Below, piece after piece: positions 1 to 6,279 of a stretch of DNA of 8,129 nucleotides; positions within the stretch are counted from its first letter, which is position 1; each line of letters starts with the position of its first letter. Source of the stretch: Sphingomonadales bacterium UBA658. Its GTDB lineage: Bacteria; Pseudomonadota; Alphaproteobacteria; Sphingomonadales; Sphingomonadaceae. Under the pieces are notes generated by a model. That model saw only the letters and a list, made by a program, of their open reading frames with translations, was not told where the DNA came from and did no database searches. The DNA lies in NCBI GenBank assembly GCA_002299195.1, contig DBOA01000016.1:1-8129 (forward strand). Direction: 5' to 3'. The position numbers were made by a program, and so were the translations under genes.

Positions 1-1331
1 CGTTCGTTGATCAGCACGTTGGCGTCAACCGCCGCGCCAATGGTCAATACAAAGCCGGCAATACCCGGCAGGGTCAGCGTTGCGTTGGCAAATGCCATCA
101 CGCCAAGGATCATGGCGACGTTGATGACCAGCGCGACGTTGGCATACATGCCGAAGCGGCCATAAACGAGGAACATCAGCACCAGAATTGCAGTGGTACC
201 GATGACCGCAGCCAAAATGCCGCGGCGAATGGAGTCGGCGCCCAAATCTGGGCCAACCGAACGTTCCTCAACAATCTTGAGGTCAACCGGCAATGCGCCC
301 GACCGCAGCGAGATGGACAGCGCGTTGGCGCTTTCCGTCGTGAAGCTTCCTGAAATCTGCGAGACACCACCAAAAATAGGCTCGCGAATTTGTGGTGCCG
401 AAATCACCTGTCCGTCCAACACGATGGCGAACAGCTTGTTGACATTCTGCTGCGTCATACGGGCAAATTTCTGCCCGCCTTCGCTATCGAACTGGATGGT
501 GACCGCTGGCTCATTTGTCTGCGAGTCAAATGTCGGGTCAGCCTTAACCAGCTTATCGCCGGAAATGCCGCCCAACCGGCGTACGGCAATGTACGGCAGA
601 CCGGAGGGGTTATCGGGATAGGGCAGAACTTGGCTGCCAACGCGGGCCTTGCCCTGCGCGGTCTGATCGGGATCGGCTTGTTCGTCGACAAGTTTGAATT
701 CAAGCTTGGCCGTCTTACCAATCAATGCCTTCAGCGCCTCTGGATCATCCAATCCGGGCACCTGAACAACGATGCGGTTTTCACCCTGACGAATGATCGT
801 CGGTTCAAGCGTGCCCAAGGCGTTAATGCGGCGATCGATGACATCCTTGGCCGTATCCATCGCTTGGTCGAGCGCGGTTTCATCGCCTGTGCCCGCTGGT
901 GTCAGGATCATGCGGTCGCCGTCGTTCACACCGATATTCCAGTCGCGGCTGCCGGTCGCATTGCTGGTCAGCGGCAACAACGCCTCGCGTGCTGCGTCGA
1001 CTTGCGCGGGGCTATCGACCGTGAAGCTCAATTGCCCGTTGGCACGCGACACATCCGAAATCGCAATCCGCGGATCGGCGCGGCGCATTGCCGTTCTGAC
1101 GCTATCTTCCAAAGCTTCCAAACGCGTTTCGGCAAGTTGCGAGGTATCCGCCTCAAGCAGAATGTGGCTACCGCCCGCAAGGTCGAGACCAAGGTTGATC
1201 GTCGGCGTCGGCACAAATTGCGCGAGCTGCGCCCTAATGTGGGTGGGCAACACGCTTGGTATGGCAAAAAGCACACCCAGAATAATCAGGGTGTTGAGCA
1301 TCCATACGCGCCAACGGGGGAAATCAAGCAT
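1..1331 (-). CDS. secD: Protein translocase subunit SecD (partial, C-terminal end outside window)
   Basis: SecD is an inner-membrane partner of SecF. It uses the proton motive force to help pull proteins through SecYEG on the periplasmic side. The visible 443 codons start MLDFPRWRVW, followed by a first membrane helix at about residues 10-29. The family signature GLDLAGG follows near residues 48-54. The large periplasmic domain contains VIDRRINALG and VQVPGLDDPE, then the GQVISAPQI segment. After this come GALPVDL and EERSVGPDLGADSI, leading into the second membrane helix. The frame is open at base 1, so the last helices are missing; secF would be expected beyond the left edge. The ATG at 1329-1331 fits the usual SecD N-terminus, although no strong Shine-Dalgarno is seen. 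It lies 68 bases downstream of yajC on the same strand, the classical yajC-secD-secF order. Identification is from several motifs, so confidence is high. Confidence 0.97.
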   Translation of the reverse strand, partial: MLDFPRWRVWMLNTLIILGVLFAIPSVLPTHIRAQLAQFVPTPTINLGLDLAGGSHILLEADTSQLAETRLEALEDSVRTAMRRADPRIAISDVSRANGQLSFTVDSPAQVDAAREALLPLTSNATGSRDWNIGVNDGDRMILTPAGTGDETALDQAMDTAKDVIDRRINALGTLEPTIIRQGENRIVVQVPGLDDPEALKALIGKTAKLEFKLVDEQADPDQTAQGKARVGSQVLPYPDNPSGLPYIAVRRLGGISGDKLVKADPTFDSQTNEPAVTIQFDSEGGQKFARMTQQNVNKLFAIVLDGQVISAPQIREPIFGGVSQISGSFTTESANALSISLRSGALPVDLKIVEERSVGPDLGADSIRRGILAAVIGTTAILVLMFLVYGRFGMYANVALVINVAMILGVMAFANATLTLPGIAGFVLTIGAAVDANVLINE

Positions 1332-1399
1332 AGGCTGGGTCCGAACGAACTGGGAAAACGGAATTTGGGGTCGACAGAACGGCTGTTCAACCCCAGCGA

Positions 1400-1726
1400 T
1401 TAATCGTTAGCGGCTTTGACGCCGCGTGGCTGGACATTGGCGATGGTGGATTTAACCGCCTTCACCCGTACATTTGGCGCGATTTCGACTTCGACATAGT
1501 CATCGGCAACTTTCGTTACCTTACCCATCAGGCCGCCTGCAGTGACGACTTCGTCATTTTTCTGCACCGCGTTGATTTTCGCCTCATGCTCCTTGGCGCG
1601 CTTTTGCTGCGGGCGAATGAGAAACATGTAGAAAACGACGAAGATCAAAAGCAGTGGGAACAGCTGCACAAAAAATGCCGAACCGCCCGCGCCACCAGCT
1701 GCAGCGCTCAAGATAACAAACTCCAT
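1400..1726 (-). CDS. yajC: Preprotein translocase subunit YajC
   Basis: YajC is a small single-span inner-membrane protein that associates with SecDF and the SecYEG translocon. The 108-residue product has a Gly/Ala-rich N-terminus, one membrane helix at about residues 18-37, then the family hallmark RPQQKRAKEH at 38-47. A small cytoplasmic domain follows with NDEVVTAGGLMGKV (about 57-70). Length and layout are typical. The ATG at 1724-1726 is chosen because a GAGG lies six bases upstream; a GTG four codons earlier (1736-1738) is open but would place the Shine-Dalgarno inside the coding region. It heads the secD transcript. A possible promoter (GATAAT complement at 1789-1794) is weak: its candidate -35 elements sit at 15 or 21 bases spacing. 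Confidence 0.96.
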   Translation of the reverse strand: MEFVILSAAAGGAGGSAFFVQLFPLLLIFVVFYMFLIRPQQKRAKEHEAKINAVQKNDEVVTAGGLMGKVTKVADDYVEVEIAPNVRVKAVKSTIANVQPRGVKAAND

Positions 1727-1837
1727 CGGAAACCTCACATTTTAAAAAAAGCACCCAATGCAGGCGCGGTCCTGAACAATCGGGCGCGATTATCACCTGC
1801 ACCCAGCTGACGCAACGTCAAAGCGTCCAAACCGCGC

Positions 1838-1866
1838 TTGCTTTTAGGAAACCAGCGCCATATAGG
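1838..1866 (+). promoter_or_regulatory. Probable sigma70-type promoter of tRNA-Pro
   Basis: A TTGCTT at 1838-1843 and a TATAGG at 1861-1866 are separated by exactly 17 bases. This puts the transcription start about 30 bases upstream of the tRNA. The bases just after the -10 are GC-rich (cgcgc), like the discriminator of stable-RNA promoters under stringent control. The call is based on spacing and position only. Confidence 0.5.
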
Positions 1867-1902
1867 CGCGCTTCCACTGGCCTCGGCGAGGTCTTTGGCG
1901 GT

Positions 1903-1979
1903 CGGGACGTAGCGCAGCCTGGTAGCGCATCACACTGGGGGTGTGGGGGTCGCAGGTTCGAATCCTGTCGTCCCGACCA
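1903..1979 (+). tRNA. tRNA-Pro, anticodon GGG
   Basis: This 77-base gene folds into a full cloverleaf. The acceptor arm CGGGACG pairs with CGTCCCG, and the D arm reads GCGCAGCCTGGTAGCGC. The anticodon stem TCACA/TGTGG encloses the loop CTGGGGG, giving anticodon GGG for proline codon CCC. The T arm has the usual GGTTCGAATCC core. The 3' CCA is encoded. Overall it resembles bacterial tRNA-Pro in the acceptor and D arms. It is divergent from yajC and precedes the lysis genes by about 118 bases. Confidence 0.96.
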
Positions 1980-2008
1980 ATTATTCCAAAAATTTTCTTC
2001 AAATATGC

Positions 2009-2042
2009 CCGCAACGCGCCAGCGCTGCGGCTTTGCGTTTTT
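2009..2042 (+). terminator. Possible weak terminator after tRNA-Pro
   Basis: CCGCA at 2009-2013 can pair with TGCGG at 2026-2030, with an inner GCG/CGC pairing and a two-base bulge. A T-run at 2038-2042 follows after seven bases. An alternative pairing AACGC/GCGTT is also possible. The T-run does not directly abut the stem, so termination may be incomplete and readthrough into the lysis genes is conceivable. Confidence 0.3.
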
Positions 2043-2091
2043 CACTTTCCTACAAATAACCATATTGGTTATTATTGTTGCGAAAGTGAGG
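2040..2091 (+). promoter_or_regulatory. Nested inverted repeat covering the endolysin Shine-Dalgarno
   Basis: The inner palindrome has perfect 8-base arms, AATAACCA (2055-2062) and TGGTTATT (2066-2073), around TAT. The outer arms TCACTTTC (2042-2049) and GAAAGTGA (2082-2089) are also perfect and nearly concentric. They can be extended by two U-G pairs (2040 with 2091, 2041 with 2090). In RNA the outer stem would bury the GAGG Shine-Dalgarno at 2088-2091, five bases before the ATG at 2097. As DNA, the AT-rich inner palindrome looks like a dimeric repressor or activator site; its TAACCAT core resembles a CtrA half-site. The structure is visible in the sequence, while its function is inferred. 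Confidence 0.5.
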
Positions 2092-2096
2092 ACTCG

Positions 2097-2645
2097 ATGA
2101 CAATGGAACATATTGACGAGTTGATTGATGATTTGATTGCCCGTGAAGGCGATTATGTACATCATCCGGCGGACAGAGGCGGCCCGACCCGTTGGGGCAT
2201 TACCGAGGCGGTGGCGCGTCGGCACGGCTATCATGACAAGATGACCCAGCTGCCCCGGACCGAAGCCGCAGCCATTTACAAACGCATATATTGGCATGCC
2301 CCCGGCTTTGCCGATGTCGCCGCAATTGCGCCAAATTTGGCGGCGAAATTGTTCGATACCGGTGTCAATATGGGCACCGGAACGGCAACGGGCTTTCTGC
2401 AACGCGCGTTGAACGCATTGAACCGGAATGGGCGCGACTATGCGGATATTGCGGTGGATCGCAAAATGGGTGCGGCAACTTTGTCGGCGCTGCCTGCCTT
2501 TTTCGACACACGTGGACGCTCTGCAGAAAATGTTCTGCTGAAGGCAATGGATGCGCTGCAGGGTGCCCATTATGTCCGGTTGGCTGAGGCGAGACCATCA
2601 CAGGAAGCCTTTCTGTATGACTGGCTATCGAACCGTATTGGATAA
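2097..2645 (+). CDS. GH108-family peptidoglycan hydrolase (endolysin-like)
   Basis: This 182-residue protein is predicted to cleave the glycan strands of peptidoglycan, as an N-acetylmuramidase or lysozyme. Residues 10-36 carry the family signature: AREGDYV with the probable catalytic Glu17 (usually EGGY in relatives), then HPADRGGPTRWGIT. A second conserved block, FDTGVNMG, lies at 86-93. The remainder (about 95-182) matches the position of the small peptidoglycan-binding domain seen in this family. No signal peptide or membrane segment is visible, so release should depend on the holin 18 bases downstream. The start at 2097 is preferred over the ATG two codons later because GAGG sits five bases upstream. 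An open frame extends upstream through the tRNA, but that part is not coding. Relatives occur as phage and GTA endolysins and as the secretion activator ZliS. The family call is strong and the biological role is less certain. Confidence 0.88.
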   Translation: MTMEHIDELIDDLIAREGDYVHHPADRGGPTRWGITEAVARRHGYHDKMTQLPRTEAAAIYKRIYWHAPGFADVAAIAPNLAAKLFDTGVNMGTGTATGFLQRALNALNRNGRDYADIAVDRKMGAATLSALPAFFDTRGRSAENVLLKAMDALQGAHYVRLAEARPSQEAFLYDWLSNRIG

Positions 2646-2663
2646 ATCAAAAAGGATTTCATT

Positions 2664-3077
2664 ATGGCATTTGTTGACGGATTAATTGGGCCCATTGCCA
2701 GCATCATCGACAAAATCATTCCCGATCCGAAGGCGCGCGATACCGCCAAGCTTGAACTGCTTAAATTACAGGGCAGTCAGGAGCTCGAGAATATAAGGAC
2801 ACAGCTGTCGGGTATCTTGGCCGAAGCGCAATCGGCGGACCCATGGACAAGCAGAGCGCGGCCAAGCTTTTTATACGTCATGTATGCCATACTGCTGTGG
2901 GCTATTCCGATGGGGGTGATTTCCGCCATCCAGCCCGAACCCGCGGCGAACATTGCGGCGGGCATGAATGCCTATCTCAACGGCCTGCCAGAGCCATTAT
3001 ATGCGCTATTTGGTACAGGCTATCTTGGTTACACCGTCGCGCGCCAATGGGGCATTTCGCGGGGCTCGGAAAAATAG
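2664..3077 (+). CDS. Holin of the GTA three-TM type
   Basis: This 137-residue membrane protein is a probable holin, the pore former that lets a cytoplasmic endolysin reach the wall. The N-terminus (about 1-20) is a hydrophobic or amphipathic helix. A charged helical stretch (about 22-57) follows. Then comes the conserved SADPWTSRARPSFLYVMY (about 57-74), typical of the Pfam family 'Holin of 3TMs, for gene-transfer release'. Membrane helices lie at about 69-90 and 108-128, and the C-terminus is short and charged. AAGGA lies seven bases before the ATG. The gene follows the GH108 enzyme by 18 bases, so the two are almost certainly co-transcribed. The same pairing is known from alphaproteobacterial GTA lysis modules. 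Whether it serves a GTA, a decayed prophage or another lysis process cannot be decided from this window. Confidence 0.85.
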   Translation: MAFVDGLIGPIASIIDKIIPDPKARDTAKLELLKLQGSQELENIRTQLSGILAEAQSADPWTSRARPSFLYVMYAILLWAIPMGVISAIQPEPAANIAAGMNAYLNGLPEPLYALFGTGYLGYTVARQWGISRGSEK

Positions 3078-3148
3078 TTGCGCATGAAGGCCCTCATCCG
3101 TTACGCCATACTACCCACTTGTAATGCATGGGACTGAGGAGAACCAAT

Positions 3149-3406
3149 ATGAAGAAACTTGTCGCAACTGTTGCCGCTCTCGCGTTCACAATTTCGCTCG
3201 CTGCATGCGGCGAAGCTGGCGAAAAGGCAGCTGAAGAAACCGCAGAAGCAGCCGAAGCAACGGGCGAAGCTGCTGAAGCTAGCGTAGAAAATGCCATGAC
3301 TGCTGCTGAAGGTGCCGCTGACGCCACCACAGAAGCAGCAGGCGAAGCTGCCGACGCAACCGCTGATGCCGCTGACAATGCAATGAAGGAAGAAGAAGAC
3401 AAGTAA
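3149..3406 (+). CDS. Small Ala/Glu-rich lipoprotein of unknown function
   Basis: The product is an 85-residue predicted lipoprotein. MKK and a hydrophobic stretch lead to the lipobox LAAC, with lipidated Cys20 followed by Gly, so there is no Asp+2 retention signal and outer-membrane sorting is likely. The 66-residue mature part has about 25 Ala, 15 Glu and 5 Asp and only 3 Lys. It shows irregular repeats of roughly 11 residues (for example AADATTEAAGE followed by AADATADAADN) and should form one long acidic helix. It ends in KEEEDK, so the last residue is Lys. The start is set by a strong GAGGAGA (3136-3142) six bases upstream; an in-frame ATG seven codons earlier is less likely. It begins 71 bases after the holin and is followed by a strong terminator, so it may have its own promoter or share the lysis transcript. 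No function is recognised. Confidence 0.82.
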   Translation: MKKLVATVAALAFTISLAACGEAGEKAAEETAEAAEATGEAAEASVENAMTAAEGAADATTEAAGEAADATADAADNAMKEEEDK

Positions 3407-3430
3407 GAGTCTTTTTCCCGAAAAACATGA

Positions 3431-3466
3431 AGCCCGCCCTGCCCCGTGCAGCGGCGGGCTTTTTTT
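3431..3466 (+). terminator. Intrinsic terminator after the lipoprotein gene
   Basis: AGCCCGCC (3431-3438) pairs perfectly with GGCGGGCT (3453-3460). The stem is lengthened by CTGC/GCAG (3439-3442 with 3448-3451) and one bulged C, leaving a five-base loop. A run of seven T's (3460-3466) follows directly. It ends the rightward lysis/lipoprotein transcript. In the minus direction the hairpin is followed only by an interrupted T-run, so it may also partly stop the converging DUF1501 transcript. Confidence 0.9.
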
Positions 3467-3479
3467 GTGTCAATTTACC

Positions 3480-4601
3480 TTATGCGAAGTCGGGAAATAA
3501 GGACGCCCGAGTTTTTGCGGGATCTAAACCATAATGCCGCGCCAGCGCATCGCTGGCGAATTGTTCAAACCGCATCGTCGGTTTGAGATCGCGACCTTCA
3601 TATAATTGCGATGCCTTGAGCCCCGGCCAATCCGCGACAATATTGCCGCCATTCGCGAGCGCGCCACCAAATAACATAGCCGCGGACGCCGTTCCGTGAT
3701 CGGTGCCGCCAGTACCGTTGAAAGCCACGGTTCTGCCAAATTCCGTAGCGACCATTACCAAAGTATTCTGCCACTCACTGCCAAGGGAATCGCGGAGGGA
3801 TCCAATGAGCGCATCAACTTGTTTAAGCGCGCCATTCAGCCGCCCCTTTTGCTGAAAATGGGTATCCCAGCCGTTGGTTTCCAACATCACCACGCGGGCA
3901 CCATTGGGGCCCTGCATCAGCCCCGCCGTCATCTGCCCCAGCGCAGCGCCGCCCTTCAGCGCCTGATCCGCAGGTGCACCAGCCATGGCCTCAGTCGCTT
4001 GAGCGCCACTCCACAAAGCCGAAAGCTGGGCATCCTCCGCATATAGAATGGTCAAGCGCGTCATAAGGTCTGAATTGGCGTCGGGCATGCGCGAAGGGGC
4101 GTAGCTGTTCGCGGCTATCGGCCCTCGCAAGGCGAGCGGCACCGACGGCGCAACCGCCAGTCCTTTGGCATCATCACGCGGCAACAGTGTCAGCAGGCGC
4201 CCAAGCCAACCATCATCGCGGCCATAAGGGCGCCCTGCGCCTGACTCCAATATATTTTGCGCGTCAAAATGTGACCGCTCGCGATAAGACGACGCCATGG
4301 CGTGAATAAAGCTGGCCTGTTTCAGTGCAAACAATTTCGCACTTTCCGTCATCGCCGGATGCAGCGTGAACATATCGTCAAGCTTGGTTCCCGTTGCGGC
4401 ATCCGCCGCCAAATCCCCCCGCGCGCGCAGGAAATCGGGATCACCCGTCGGGGCCAAAGTAGCCAATCCATCAGCCGCCCCGCGCTGGATGATGAACACA
4501 AATTTCTTGTTGGTGCCAGGCGCGGCCCAGCCAGCCCCCGGAAATGCCGCAACACCCAGACCCAAAACACCGGAGGTGACAAAATAGCGTCGGTTCAGCA
4601 T
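3480..4601 (-). CDS. DUF1501 family protein, Tat-exported
   Basis: This is a 373-residue exported protein of the DUF1501 family, whose members share the alkaline phosphatase/sulfatase-like fold; the substrate is unknown. The N-terminus MLNRRYFVTSGVLGLG is a twin-arginine signal, with likely cleavage around residues 25-28 (GWAA). Conserved blocks in order are QRGAADGL (39-46), SYRERSHFDAQ (105-115), NGWDTH (243-248), ATEFGRT (285-291) and GTDHGTASAAMLFGG (299-313). The Asp and His residues in these blocks are candidate metal or active-site ligands, as in related phosphatases. The length is typical. The ATG at 4599-4601 is chosen because it begins the Tat signal and has GGAG upstream; a longer in-frame start at 4646 would add a Cys-rich leader overlapping the upstream gene. 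It lies 4 bases after the DUF1800 gene, suggesting translational coupling. Tat export suggests folding or cofactor loading in the cytoplasm. Confidence 0.9.
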   Translation of the reverse strand: MLNRRYFVTSGVLGLGVAAFPGAGWAAPGTNKKFVFIIQRGAADGLATLAPTGDPDFLRARGDLAADAATGTKLDDMFTLHPAMTESAKLFALKQASFIHAMASSYRERSHFDAQNILESGAGRPYGRDDGWLGRLLTLLPRDDAKGLAVAPSVPLALRGPIAANSYAPSRMPDANSDLMTRLTILYAEDAQLSALWSGAQATEAMAGAPADQALKGGAALGQMTAGLMQGPNGARVVMLETNGWDTHFQQKGRLNGALKQVDALIGSLRDSLGSEWQNTLVMVATEFGRTVAFNGTGGTDHGTASAAMLFGGALANGGNIVADWPGLKASQLYEGRDLKPTMRFEQFASDALARHYGLDPAKTRASLFPDFA

Positions 4602-4605
4602 GGCC

Positions 4606-6042
4606 CTATCTCCGCAAAAATTCAGGGGACAACAACAACAGCGCAAGCCCTTGAGAAGGGCTCTCGGCGCGCGCGATGCTTTCGGTTGTCATCGCGCCGA
4701 GCTGCCCCGACAGGATGCGCGGCGCAAGGATGCGGGCATCCACACGGTTGGCGCTGCGTTCGGCCAATCGGCTGGCAATCTCCACCCGCCGCATCAGCGC
4801 TGCACCGCCCGCCCAGTTTTCTGTCGTATCGCTAAATCCGGCGGGGGACCCCGGTTTCCAGATAGGCTGCCCCAGTTGCGCGAGCATATTTACGCCTTGC
4901 CTGCTGTTGGGCAGTTCCCGGACATTCAATGCGCGCAGCGAAGAGATGACCCAATCCCATGGCGATTTGAACTTGGCTTGCGCCGGCAGCCACATTTCAG
5001 GCGAGTCAATCAATGTACGATAGAGGTGCGGCAAGTCGCCACCGCTTTCCAGAAAGCTTTTCTCTAGCCGCGCAACCAATGCTGGCGGTGGCACATCAGC
5101 CGCAAAATGTTGCGCCAGCTTTGTCGCTATATGTTTGGCCGTGGCCGGGTGTGTCGCGATATCGGACAATATGGCACGCGCTTGCGTCCCGCCCTGGTGG
5201 CTGTAGCGCCGGCCAATGACAACGCGATCGCCGGGCTCATGAATGGGGGCGAAAAACTGGCTATCACCGTGCTTTCCATTCTGCGCCATGAAACGCTGGA
5301 TTGGTCCCTTCGCCATCCCGCCAACAGTATATCCCGTCAGCGCGCGGGCAAATTCGGTGACATCTTTTTGGTCGTAAACCGTGCGCACACCCAGCGTGTG
5401 CAGCTCCAAAATCTCCCGCGCCAGATTTTCATTCAGGCCGAGCGCCTTATTCCGTGTGGCTGAGACCCGCGTCGCAAGCGGGCTATTGGGGCCGATGGAT
5501 TGCGCCTGATCCAGATAGAGCAGCATCGCCGGATGCGTGACCGCAGCGTAAAGTAAATCTGCGAATGTCCCCATGATATGCGGCCGGATAGCCGTGAATT
5601 CATAGTCACCAGCCAAAGCAAGGACGGGAAGTTTGTCGATCGACACTGCAAAATGATTGGACCAGAAATGCACCAGTCGCTCGGCAAAATCGGTATCGCT
5701 GCTGATCGCGGCATCCAGTCGGGCATCGGCGGCAGCGACATATTGAAGGCGCAGCGTATTGACCACTTTCTCGATTTTAGCAGGGTCAATCTGCGGCATA
5801 TCGTCAGCAGCCATGGCGGCCGCGGCGTCCTTTCGCGCGGCGCGGAAATCCTTGCGGTCAATCTGATACTCGCGAAAGCCGGCCGCAATCTCTGCGCGAC
5901 TTGGCTGGCTTGCCATAGCTGGAAAGGCCGGTTCATATGACCTGATCTGGGACTTCAACCAGTCGGCGGGGTTCACGGGCGCGGTGCCGGTTGGTCGCGC
6001 GCCAAGACCAAAGCGGTTCATCGCTATCGCCGCATGTATCAT
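4606..6042 (-). CDS. DUF1800 family protein
   Basis: This is a 478-residue protein of the DUF1800 family, function unknown. Conserved features are the N-terminal AAIAMNRFGLGARP (4-17), LVHFWSNHFAVS (123-134), HPAMLLYLD (170-178), the signature LNENLAREILELHTLGV (203-219) and DVTEFARALTGY (227-238). A C-terminal helical region includes FKSPWDWVISSLRA (358-371) and GQPIWKPGSPAGFSD (391-405). No clear signal peptide or membrane helix is seen, although its usual partner is exported. GGAGAG lies six bases before the ATG at 6040-6042, which sets the start. It is the first gene of a two-gene operon with the DUF1501 protein. This pairing is very common across bacteria, implying a joint function, but no reaction is established. 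Confidence 0.9.
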   Translation of the reverse strand: MIHAAIAMNRFGLGARPTGTAPVNPADWLKSQIRSYEPAFPAMASQPSRAEIAAGFREYQIDRKDFRAARKDAAAAMAADDMPQIDPAKIEKVVNTLRLQYVAAADARLDAAISSDTDFAERLVHFWSNHFAVSIDKLPVLALAGDYEFTAIRPHIMGTFADLLYAAVTHPAMLLYLDQAQSIGPNSPLATRVSATRNKALGLNENLAREILELHTLGVRTVYDQKDVTEFARALTGYTVGGMAKGPIQRFMAQNGKHGDSQFFAPIHEPGDRVVIGRRYSHQGGTQARAILSDIATHPATAKHIATKLAQHFAADVPPPALVARLEKSFLESGGDLPHLYRTLIDSPEMWLPAQAKFKSPWDWVISSLRALNVRELPNSRQGVNMLAQLGQPIWKPGSPAGFSDTTENWAGGAALMRRVEIASRLAERSANRVDARILAPRILSGQLGAMTTESIARAESPSQGLALLLLSPEFLRR

Positions 6043-6279
6043 CCGGTTCTCTCCAGAACAGTGCCTGTTGTATCACGAAGATAGGCTGAACGGCATTATG
6101 CGCAATGGGCAAATTGTATGGAATTGTCGCAATGCCCGAAGGCATCGCAGACCCCATCATTCTCGGCGGCGCTCATCAACCCTCATCGCGAACAGTTGCA
6201 TCGCAAACGTCGCCGACATACAGTCGGGAAAAGCACATTCGGGTGGGGGGTATTGCGGGTGTCAGTCACAGATGAAAAT
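6043..6279. other. Divergent intergenic region with short repeats
   Basis: This 237-base spacer separates the DUF1800 operon from the divergent hydrolase gene and must hold both promoters. It contains CGCAATG twice (6101-6107 and 6128-6134) and AATTGT twice at ten-base phasing (6112-6117 and 6122-6127). A small hairpin ATGCC-CGAA-GGCAT lies at 6132-6145. The repeats lie just upstream of the candidate DUF1800 promoter, where a regulator could bind. No convincing promoter for the hydrolase was found. Confidence 0.4.
6078..6105 (-). promoter_or_regulatory. Candidate promoter of the DUF1800-DUF1501 operon
   Basis: Read on the minus strand, TTGCGC (6105-6100) and TATCTT (6083-6078) are spaced by 16 bases. 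This would place transcription start near 6071, about 28 bases before the ATG. The match to consensus is partial (3/6 and 4/6), so this is a weak call supported mainly by position. Confidence 0.3.

Noticed and set aside
390..1403. Long plus-strand open frame of 337 codons opposite secD
   Set aside because: It lies antisense to an unmistakable SecD and shows no recognisable domain. Long antisense frames are common in GC-rich coding DNA.
1941..2096. N-terminal extension of the endolysin frame into the tRNA
   Set aside because: It would begin inside tRNA-Pro and translate through the hairpin. The GH108 domain and Shine-Dalgarno fit the start at 2097.
1903..3077. Integrated prophage at tRNA-Pro
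   Set aside because: No integrase is seen, no repeat of the tRNA 3' end is seen downstream, and there are no structural phage genes. Only the lysis pair is present.
3094..3402. Minus-strand Ser/Ala-rich frame opposite the lipoprotein
   Set aside because: It mirrors the repetitive Ala/Glu codons of the real gene and has no ribosome-binding site of note.
4602..4646. Longer start for the DUF1501 protein with a Cys-rich leader
   Set aside because: It would overlap the DUF1800 gene and place a non-signal sequence before a clean twin-arginine signal peptide.
6196..6222. Possible promoter TTGCAT...CATACA for the hydrolase gene
   Set aside because: The spacing is only 15 bases and the -10 match is poor, so it was not listed.
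6118..6279. Upstream extension of the alpha/beta hydrolase frame
   Set aside because: The added residues are basic and have no domain character. They overlap probable regulatory repeats, and no Shine-Dalgarno supports the 6118 start.
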